Below are positions 57,693 through 64,000 of a stretch of 64,000 bases of DNA, piece by piece. The position numbers and the translations under genes are program-made. The stretch lies in contig NZ_CM001489.1 of assembly GCF_000262465.1 (NCBI RefSeq), positions 5,137,362-5,201,361 on the forward strand. Direction: 5' to 3'. The first letter of the stretch is position 1. Each line of letters opens with the position of its first letter. The notes under the pieces are model-generated. The model had not been told where the DNA came from. It searched no databases and saw only the letters and a program-made list of their open reading frames with translations. Source of the DNA: Frankia sp. QA3. Lineage in GTDB: Bacteria; Actinomycetota; Actinomycetes; Frankiales; Frankiaceae.

Positions 57693-58671
57693 GGCCGACC
57701 CGGTCGGGCAGCTCGGCCGGCAGCGGCACGTTCTCCCGGCCGGCCCGGCGCAGGGTCTGTTCGGCCACGATCGGGTCGACGGCGACCTGGCCGAGGGTCA
57801 TCCGGACCGCATGCTCGACGGGGAGGAAGCGGCCGTCGAGCACGGACAGGGTGCGGTAGGCGGCGAACGGCGCCGCGCGGCCTGGTAACCGGGCGATCGT
57901 CGGGAACTGCGCCCAGGTGGCCGGCAGGTCGTCCGGGTCGATGCCGACCGGGGTCACCGCGGGCTGGCCGAGGACGCGTAGCTGGCCGAGCCGGAGAAGC
58001 TGCCACACGGTGGCGAGGAACGGGCACGACCACAGCCGGCCGGGCCCCTGCTCCCGCCAGATCTCCACGTCGAGGAAGATGGAGTGCCGGTGCGCCCGGT
58101 TCTCCACCGGCGGCTGCCAGGCCGCAGGTGCCCGCATGGCCTGCCGGGCGCCACCGGCCGGCGATCGGACGCCGTTGCACAGCCAGCCGTTCTCGTGCGC
58201 GGGCGGGCGGCTGCCGTTGAAGCCCGCCGCCGGGTCGGCCACGATCAAGCTTTCGACCAGGTCGGCGAGGGACGCGGCCGGCTGGAGCCCGGCCAGCGGA
58301 CCGGCGCCGCCCAGGGGCGCCGCGCAGCCCGATTCACGTGCGATGTAGTCGATGGTCAGGCCCGCGGACCGGGCGGCCGCGATCAGCCGGGGCACCACGA
58401 CGTCGGGCCCGAGCGGCGCGGCGGCGTAGTCGTCCACGAGGACGCAGGTGCTCGCCCGTAGCCGGGATCGCGCAACGCGGGCGAGGTCCGCCAGCTGGTC
58501 CGGGCCCGTCCACGACGCTATCCGCCCGAAGTAGGCGGACAGATCGACGCTGCCGTCGGCCAGATCCTCCATGTACAGGTGGCCGAGCTCGACGGACAGG
58601 TGGGACAGGGGGATCTCCACCGTCCGATCGGTGGCGCTCGTCTCCCCGAAGACGACGTCCACGCCGGTCAC
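57673..58671 (-). CDS. SCO2522-family-like protein
   Basis: 332 residues from GTG 58671, overlapping the upstream stop as GTGA. VEIPLSHLSVELGHLYMEDLADG, STCVLVDDYAAAP, GLTIDYIARESGCA, NGSRPPAHENGWLCNG and PPVENRAHRHSIFLDVEIWREQ are the family's conserved blocks. The many conserved acidic, His and Cys residues suggest an enzyme, but no known active site is recognised. Expected to work with the ParA-like protein encoded next to it. Confidence 0.75.
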   Translation of the reverse strand: MTGVDVVFGETSATDRTVEIPLSHLSVELGHLYMEDLADGSVDLSAYFGRIASWTGPDQLADLARVARSRLRASTCVLVDDYAAAPLGPDVVVPRLIAAARSAGLTIDYIARESGCAAPLGGAGPLAGLQPAASLADLVESLIVADPAAGFNGSRPPAHENGWLCNGVRSPAGGARQAMRAPAAWQPPVENRAHRHSIFLDVEIWREQGPGRLWSCPFLATVWQLLRLGQLRVLGQPAVTPVGIDPDDLPATWAQFPTIARLPGRAAPFAAYRTLSVLDGRFLPVEHAVRMTLGQVAVDPIVAEQTLRRAGRENVPLPAELPDRVGHVFLGG

Positions 58672-59588
58672 AGCCCTTCCCAGGAGTCCTCGTCCAGGAC
58701 GTCCTTGGCGAGGGCGTCGAGGGCCGCGTTGGTCTCCAGGTTCGCGATCCGCAGCGTCCAGACGTCGCTGTCGATGATGAGCTGTTCACGCCACTGCAGG
58801 ACCGGATCCAGCGGGACCGAGCCGAGCAGGACGCTGCGCCCGACCCGCTGCCGCGCGGCGAGCTTCTGCAGCTCCGCGTCGATCTCCTGCAGCCACGCCG
58901 CCTGGGTGGGCAGCAGACCGGCGAACTGGGACGACTCGGGGTCGGGAACGGCGGTGCGGACGAACCGGATCGAGTCGTACAGCCGGTCGCGATCGTGCCC
59001 CTTGGCCGCGCCGGTGTCCACGATGCCGTGCTCGCCGTAGGCGAGACCCGCCGCCGCGATGATGTGCTGCCGGGTCCACCGGTGGAACACCAGCCAGCGG
59101 GTGATCATCGCCTGCAGGGCGGGCCGGGCGGTGACCTCGAGGACGAGCTGCAACGCGTAGGAACGCCCGGCGCTCAGATCGACGATGACGAGTTCGAACT
59201 CCTCAGCCAGGCGGCGCAGGAGCCGCTGACACCGAATGATCATCTCGTCGTCGATCGGAAACTCACCGCCTCCCTCGTCCCCGGGCAACAGAACCAGCCG
59301 TCCCGCGCCCGCCGGCCGGGGCCGCAGCTCGGCCCGCTCGATATGCCGCCACAGGTCAAGCTCAGCCGGTGCGGCGACGGAACCCTCGAGGTAGCTGTGC
59401 AGGCCGCGGCCGCCGGCGATGCCACGGGCGGCCGACCCCACGTGGAGGATCGCGCCCGCGGTCGGTGAGCCGAAGTCGAAATCGAGATAGCAGACGTCGC
59501 TGCCCCGCAACGCGCAGCGCAGCGCTACGTTGCAGCTCGTCACCGATCGACCGGTGCCACCCTTGTCGGAGGTGGCGAAAAGGATCAT
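58668..59588 (-). CDS. SCO2523-family-like variant P-loop (ParA/MinD-like) protein
   Basis: 306 residues from ATG 59588 (ATGA overlap with the upstream gene). Variant Walker A DKGGTGRSVTSCN with the deviant-Walker lysine, YLDFDFGSPTAGAIL, and LVIVDLSAGRSYALQLVLEV as Walker B-like strand. ParA/MinD proteins form ATP-dependent dimers on membranes or DNA. Here the gene is in a coupled operon with three unknown families, not with parB, so chromosome or plasmid partition is unlikely. Confidence 0.8.
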   Translation of the reverse strand: MILFATSDKGGTGRSVTSCNVALRCALRGSDVCYLDFDFGSPTAGAILHVGSAARGIAGGRGLHSYLEGSVAAPAELDLWRHIERAELRPRPAGAGRLVLLPGDEGGGEFPIDDEMIIRCQRLLRRLAEEFELVIVDLSAGRSYALQLVLEVTARPALQAMITRWLVFHRWTRQHIIAAAGLAYGEHGIVDTGAAKGHDRDRLYDSIRFVRTAVPDPESSQFAGLLPTQAAWLQEIDAELQKLAARQRVGRSVLLGSVPLDPVLQWREQLIIDSDVWTLRIANLETNAALDALAKDVLDEDSWEGL

Positions 59589-61435
59589 TCGGGATCGTCC
59601 TGCCTGGATCGGCGGGCCGCAGCCAGTTCGTCGAGTGCCCCCAGCACCTCGAACAGGATCGCGATCGCCGTCCCGGGCGTACTGTCCTCGACGGCGCGGG
59701 CCCGTTCGAGCCGCCGGCCCAGGTGGGCAAGCTGTCCGCGCAGCGCGGGGCCGGCGTCCGCGTCGCCGCGCAGCAGTTCCTGGCTATAGAGATGATCGGC
59801 CTCGATGGCGAGGTCCTGGGCCATGAGCATCAGGCGGTCGTCACGCAGCGGCGCCTCGTTGATCATGTTCGCCGCAGCGACGAGGCACTCCATCACCCGC
59901 TCGGTGAAATGCCACGACGGTGCCTGTTCGTCCGATGTGAGCTGCGAGAATGCGGCGCTCGCGTTGTCCCAGAGTCCGGCTGAGGGGCCGCTGGTCAGCC
60001 TGCGCAGGTGCAGATGGTCCCAGATGCTGTCCGACAGACGCAGCAGCCGGTCCCGCAGGGTTGTCCCGCCTGCGAGCGAGGCGACGCGGATGGTCCGCTT
60101 CAGCAGCGCGGTGGCGAAGTCAGCCACCGGCCAGACGACCTCGGGGCCAAGCTCTCCGGAAGGCAAGTCCTCGGCACCGTGGAGGTTCAGCCGCACCCCG
60201 GGAACGTGCATCTCGACCGCCGGGTCGTCCTCGAGCGGCCGCCTGGTGACGCGGCCCCGTATCGCTAGTTCCTCCAGCACCCGACCGACCCGGGCCAGGT
60301 CGGGTTCGACAGCCCGGCTCTGGACCAGTGCCTCGACCGTAACGGAGGTCACGAGCAAGCTGTAATAGTCCGACTCGCGCCCATCGGTCGTCCGCCAGGG
60401 AATGTCTTCCAGCGGCCAGCGCTCCCCGCCGAAGCCGGCAAGGGTGGACCAGTACCGCTGGGTCAGGTCCCAGCGGATCTGCAGAGCTCGCACGAAGCCC
60501 TGCTGCTCCTCGGTCAGCAGGTCGAGGAGACGGGTCCGCTCGGAAAACAGGTCGAGGATGCCATCAAGGGCGACTGCCGTGAAGTAGAGGAACGGCTGCC
60601 GGACGGCGACGCCGACCGGCTGGTCCAGATGCTCCGTAGTGGATACCTCTGGCGCGTCCCTGACTACGCCCCACGACCAGCCACACTCGAAAAGGTACTT
60701 CTCGTCGTCGAGCTCCTCGGCACCCCCGGAGCCGAGGGTGACCTCGGCAAGCCCCGCGCGGATCTGGGCGAGCGCCTCGCGCAGCTCGCCGACGATCTTC
60801 TTGGACGGCAGGCCACGTTGGTTGACCGTCTGACACAGTACGCGGCCCGCGGGCGAGTCCGGCGCGAACGAGTGCACCGTGAAACTGCGCAGCAGGCCGA
60901 CCATCGCCGCCGTGAGTCGACGGCTGGCCAGCTCCTCCAGCTCGTCGATCTGGGCCTGCACCGCAGGGCGCCGCACGACCCGCCCGAACACTTTGAGAAA
61001 ACCCAGCGTGGCTAGTGAAAGGGTGATCGACATCGAGAAGGAGTCGACAGTTTCAAGCCGCCGCTGCTCCGGGGTGAGCAGCTCTCCTCCCACCCTCGGC
61101 TCCAGGTAGCTGCCGCCCGCAAAGACCGGCGTGTTGGATTCGGTGGTGTACCTCTCCATGTATCCGCGAAGCGCAGCGATCAGCCGGAGCGGAGCATCCG
61201 TCGCACCCCCGAGTTTGGCGAGCGCCTCATGGAGGTCCCGGGCCGTCTCGTCCGGCCGATCCAGTCTGAAGGCGGCCACCCGGGACGACGGATACATCAG
61301 GCAGAGCAGTTGCTCGGCGTCGCTCGTCGAGTTCGGCTCGACCTGCCCGTCGGGCGTCCATACTCCGTCACGGTAGGAGTAGTCGACCGTCGCTCGCCAC
61401 AGCTCGAGAAGCGACTGCCGAGGCCGAATCTGCAC
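59585..61435 (-). CDS. SCO2524-family-like protein
   Basis: 616 residues from GTG 61435 (GGGGGTGA upstream). Mostly helical: SLLELWRATVDYSYRDGVWTPDG, AEQLLCLMYPSSRVAAFRLDRPDETARDLHEAL, YLEPRVGGELLTPEQRRLETVDSFSMSITLSLATLGFLKVF and ALQIRWDLTQRYWSTLAGFGGERWPLEDIPWRTTDGRESDYYSLLV. Matches my memory of the SCO2524 family, about 600 residues, function unknown. First gene of the four-gene core, coupled to the ParA-like gene by ATGA. No signal peptide. Confidence 0.72.
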   Translation of the reverse strand: MQIRPRQSLLELWRATVDYSYRDGVWTPDGQVEPNSTSDAEQLLCLMYPSSRVAAFRLDRPDETARDLHEALAKLGGATDAPLRLIAALRGYMERYTTESNTPVFAGGSYLEPRVGGELLTPEQRRLETVDSFSMSITLSLATLGFLKVFGRVVRRPAVQAQIDELEELASRRLTAAMVGLLRSFTVHSFAPDSPAGRVLCQTVNQRGLPSKKIVGELREALAQIRAGLAEVTLGSGGAEELDDEKYLFECGWSWGVVRDAPEVSTTEHLDQPVGVAVRQPFLYFTAVALDGILDLFSERTRLLDLLTEEQQGFVRALQIRWDLTQRYWSTLAGFGGERWPLEDIPWRTTDGRESDYYSLLVTSVTVEALVQSRAVEPDLARVGRVLEELAIRGRVTRRPLEDDPAVEMHVPGVRLNLHGAEDLPSGELGPEVVWPVADFATALLKRTIRVASLAGGTTLRDRLLRLSDSIWDHLHLRRLTSGPSAGLWDNASAAFSQLTSDEQAPSWHFTERVMECLVAAANMINEAPLRDDRLMLMAQDLAIEADHLYSQELLRGDADAGPALRGQLAHLGRRLERARAVEDSTPGTAIAILFEVLGALDELAAARRSRQDDPE

Positions 61436-62012
61436 ATCTCACCCCCGGATCGTGCGTCACGCGCCCGGCCACAGACGCCGATCGTTCCTTCTCATCCGTC
61501 GTACAGGACGTCGCCACGGTGCCGATCCGCTCCGGCTACGGAGAGGTGGCCGTCGCCGTGAGATTCGTCAGGATGACGTCTGCCCTGGCCGAGACCGCTG
61601 GAAAGCGGATCCCGCCGACATCCTAACCCTCCGACCACTCGATGAGTGTCGCAGCGAGCAGGCATCCTTGTACCGCACCCGCGGAGCCGCAGCATCGCGG
61701 CCTCGAATTCTTCCGGACACGCTGTGTCGGACTTCGCGAGGAAGGCCATGGTGTCGACGTCCTACGCGTCTGCGGGATGGTCGATCACGTCACCCTGCTC
61801 GACAGAAACGCCGTCGGCGAGCTCGGCGACGTCGCTGTCCGGAAAGCACGCCCCAGAAGGTTTCCCAGGGGCATGCGAAGTCGCGGATCTCGTACCGCAG
61901 ACAGTGCGCGTTGCCGATGGCCGCTCGACCAGAGTGGTACTCAGAGGCGGCGGCAACATGACCAGAGCCGGTGGAGCGCGCGGCTGCCGCAGAACAGTGC
62001 GCCAGGACAGAC
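61436..62012. other. Spacer between regulator and SCO252x-like operon
   Basis: 577 bp without a confident gene. A GTG at 62016 overlaps the regulator's stop (GTGA) and opens an 84-codon minus frame (to 61762), and another minus frame (61790-62020) contains protein-like text LRYEIRDFACPWETFW, so a decayed or frameshifted small gene may have been here. The promoter for the operon must lie in the last 150 bp before 61435. Confidence 0.4.
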
Positions 62013-63455
62013 TCACCCACGGTTCAGCGAGCCTAGGTACTCCTTCAGTTCCGCAACCGTCCTGGTCGCCGACTGGGCCTGTCCCAGCGAGCCCAGGATG
62101 CTCGCTGTCCTCGTCGACACCTGACCCACCTGCAGCTCACGCGGAGTCTGCTGCCAGGCACTTCTGACCAGCTCATCACCTTCGTCCACGTGACCGGCCT
62201 GAAACGCGAGCGTGGCCTGGTCCAGTAGCAGCAGGGCACGGCCCACGAGATCACCTCGTCCCAGCGGGAGCTCCAACGCGCGCCGACGCAGTGGGTCGGC
62301 TAGTCGACCCTCGCCTATCACGCTCAGCGCGTTGGACTGGTGCCATCGCAAGAAGTACTCAGGAATCCTGATTCCATCGGCGGCGATGTGGCCCGGAGAC
62401 AGTGCGTCGAAGACCCGCTCCGCACGGCGCACCGCCTCGAGGGTCTCGTGCCGCCGGCCCAGGCGGGCTTGGACGCCGGCCTCGGACAGGAAGCCGAACA
62501 GCGCCGCCGAGCTCGCACGGCCACCGTTCAGAAGCTGCGCAGCCTGCGCGGCCTGCAGGCCCTGCACAAGTCCGTACCCGTAGCAGGAGTGCGCGTCGCA
62601 CAGATGTCCGGCTACCCAGGCCTCAATGCTGAGATCCTCCGCACTTCGGGCCCACTGCCGGGCGGTGCGGAACCAGTTCAGAGTTTCCTGCACTCCAGCG
62701 ACGTCTGTGAGCCTGATCCCTATGAATCCGGCGTTGATCGCCGCGACACGGTGGAGTCTCCGCCGCACCTGCGGCAGCTGGCCGCGTAGCAGCAACCGCC
62801 GTATCGCGGCGAGGTCTGTCATGCGATCGGGAACGAAGTCGACCGGAGCCGAAGTATACATCTCATAACCGCTGCGCTCAGCTCGCCGCTCAAGAAACTC
62901 GGCGGCTGCCGGTGGCGCCAGCTCGTCCAGCGGATACTCAGGTGACCCGGCGGTTGCGGCGGCGACCACCAGCGCCGGGCTCAACGCGCCGGCCTGCAGC
63001 ACTTCACGCCGCCTTATAGTATTTACCGCCTCACCGTCGCCTTCCTCTCTCGGAGCGACGCTCGAAATATTCGAGGGCTCAGCGACGACATGCCCGGCGG
63101 CCACCGGCCCGTCCGACGAGTAGTCGCGGCCGAACCCGAGCCTGTCCGGCCGCGACCGATAGAGCCTACAGAGGGCATCGAGATAGACGATCGTCGGAAA
63201 GTCCGATCCCGTCTCCCAGCGCGACACCGTCTGGTGCGCCAGGCCCGGGCTAGGAGTCCCTGACCTTTCCAGCTCGCCCTTCAGTAGCGTAGTGACCTCA
63301 GCCAGCGTATAGCCGTGAGCAACCCTGTGGCCGCGCAGCAGCGAAACTCCGCAGTGTTGGCTGACGGCCACAGCCGCCTCATACTCCGACCCGCCTCGAG
63401 CGCGAGCCTCCAGCGCTATCCGACGGCCGCATGAACTACTATGACGCTCACCCAT
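62013..63455 (-). CDS. XRE-family regulator with TPR-like sensor domain
   Basis: 480 residues from ATG 63455 (GGAGGGA upstream). The HTH is unusual in starting after a 50-residue N-terminal part: RVAHGYTLAEVTTLLKGELERSGTPSPGLAHQTVSRWETGSDFPTIVYLDALCRLYRSRPDRLGF. A linker with TIRRREVLQAGALSPALVVAAATAG follows, then TPR-like helices (TLNWFRTARQWARSAEDLSIEAWVAGHLCDAHSCYGYG; RALLLLDQATLAFQAGHVDEGDELVRSAWQQ). Located immediately upstream of and co-directional with the SCO252x-like operon, it is its likely regulator. Confidence 0.82.
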   Translation of the reverse strand: MGERHSSSCGRRIALEARARGGSEYEAAVAVSQHCGVSLLRGHRVAHGYTLAEVTTLLKGELERSGTPSPGLAHQTVSRWETGSDFPTIVYLDALCRLYRSRPDRLGFGRDYSSDGPVAAGHVVAEPSNISSVAPREEGDGEAVNTIRRREVLQAGALSPALVVAAATAGSPEYPLDELAPPAAAEFLERRAERSGYEMYTSAPVDFVPDRMTDLAAIRRLLLRGQLPQVRRRLHRVAAINAGFIGIRLTDVAGVQETLNWFRTARQWARSAEDLSIEAWVAGHLCDAHSCYGYGLVQGLQAAQAAQLLNGGRASSAALFGFLSEAGVQARLGRRHETLEAVRRAERVFDALSPGHIAADGIRIPEYFLRWHQSNALSVIGEGRLADPLRRRALELPLGRGDLVGRALLLLDQATLAFQAGHVDEGDELVRSAWQQTPRELQVGQVSTRTASILGSLGQAQSATRTVAELKEYLGSLNRG

Positions 63456-63688
63456 GGCTTGTCCCTCCGCTGCTGAGCGGATGCTACGCAATGCAGAGCC
63501 CATCGCCTCGCAATCCACAAGCGTTACGGAAACAGTACTGCCAACCGCCAGGGCATGGAAGTAGGCGGACCGCGGTTTGCGCGCGTCGCGTGCAAAGGTG
63601 AACGCGGCTCGCGCGCCCGACAGGACCCGTTTGCCAACTTGACACGACTCCTTGACGCTGACCATCAACACCAAGGAGGCAGGCTCAC

Positions 63689-63997
63689 ATGACCGATCAG
63701 GACGACCTCGACGTCCAGCCGGACGGACGCCCGCGTGCAGACAGAACGGCTCGGCTGCGGGCCAGCCGGTTGGGGCGCGCCCGTGTACTGACGTGGGCGC
63801 CGTACCTTATTGCTCTCGCGCCACCGTCCGTCGAGGCTCTCAACGTTGTCCCCCTCGACTCGTGGCCGTTCGCCCTGGTAGCCGCCCTGCTGTCGGCCGC
63901 GGGCGGACTCTCCGGTGCGCAAGCCAGACAACCGGAGTCACCCCGTGCCGATGCGAAGCCGACTCCGACTCGGCGCTCAGACGCTGCCGGCTCATGA
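63689..63997 (+). CDS. Small membrane protein, unknown
   Basis: 102 residues from ATG 63689 with AAGGAGG nine bases upstream. Charged N terminus, two hydrophobic segments (LTWAPYLIALAPPSVEALNVV; WPFALVAALLSAAGGLSGA) and a polar tail. Divergent from the XRE-TPR regulator, sharing a 233-bp promoter region, so possibly under its control. No family recognised. Confidence 0.7.
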   Translation: MTDQDDLDVQPDGRPRADRTARLRASRLGRARVLTWAPYLIALAPPSVEALNVVPLDSWPFALVAALLSAAGGLSGAQARQPESPRADAKPTPTRRSDAAGS

Positions 63998-64000
63998 GTT

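Noticed and set aside
58668..59588. Calling the variant P-loop protein a chromosome or plasmid partition ParA
   Set aside because: No ParB gene or parS-like repeats nearby; it is embedded in an operon of unrelated unknown families.

Overview
The window is chromosomal DNA of a very high-GC actinobacterium. The best guess is a Frankia-like or related filamentous genus, from the GC-biased codon use, F420/LLM-type oxidoreductases, a PF04672 (DUF574) methyltransferase, an actinomycete integrative and conjugative element (AICE) and a gene set resembling the Streptomyces SCO2521-SCO2524 neighbourhood. The genus is inferred from these family hallmarks, not from a marker gene. No rRNA, tRNA or CRISPR array was seen.

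Layout. (1) 1-6500: a translationally coupled Wadjet-type anti-plasmid operon in the order jetC (5'-truncated by the window edge), jetA, jetB, jetD, followed by a small PASTA protein. (2) 7127-26411: a nested island. Its outer boundary is marked by two copies of the 3' end of a nudC-like gene (7127-7177, and inside intact nudC at 26381-26411). Inside it, a PF04672 methyltransferase gene is split by a 17.84-kb AICE. Joining 7598-7884 to 25726-26293 restores an uninterrupted 284-codon frame, which fixes the insertion point at a 4-bp GCAC shared core. The AICE carries a large serine integrase, an HUH-type Rep, a TraB/FtsK-like translocase, small transfer-type membrane proteins, a Ser/Thr kinase with WD40 repeats, a five-gene cargo operon (unknown protein, APH-like protein, methyltransferase, two unknowns), an XRE-TPR regulator, a GNAT enzyme, a resolvase-like protein lacking its catalytic serine, and a MerR/AlpA-like excisionase candidate beside attR. 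(3) 26361-34787: NudC, a beta-propeller lipoprotein, a PaaG-like enoyl-CoA hydratase/isomerase, a 31-residue Pro/Lys-only-type peptide directly upstream of an ABC exporter, a macrolide-type glycosyltransferase and a NUDIX hydrolase. (4) 34900-49621: metabolic and regulatory genes: a type I solute-binding lipoprotein, TetR with an LLM oxidoreductase, HxlR with LUD and LLM genes, MerR with an imine-reductase-like enzyme, threonine aldolase, a VOC protein, a propionyl-CoA-synthetase-like enzyme and glutamate decarboxylase. Remnants of MFS, TetR and DUF4062 genes lie between them. (5) 49907-55480: a pair of acyl-CoA dehydrogenases, a frameshifted NCS1 permease, a small secreted protein, a GntR/FCD remnant and a GNAT enzyme. 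(6) 55553-63997: a tightly coupled minus-strand operon resembling SCO2524-2523-2522-2521 plus an extra membrane protein, preceded by an XRE-TPR regulator and a divergent small membrane protein.

How parts work together. The Wadjet operon would attack small circular DNA, while the neighbouring AICE must excise as a circle to transfer. In the circular AICE the excisionase candidate, attP and integrase would line up in one direction; integration separates them and places the integrase behind the 5' half of the methyltransferase gene. Best candidates for an undescribed system: the tiny Pro/Lys peptide with its exporter (30888-32999), the SCO252x-like operon (55553-63455), and the AICE cargo (14453-17355 and 17981-23429). 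Short tandem repeats of 9-18 bp recur inside and between genes along the whole window.
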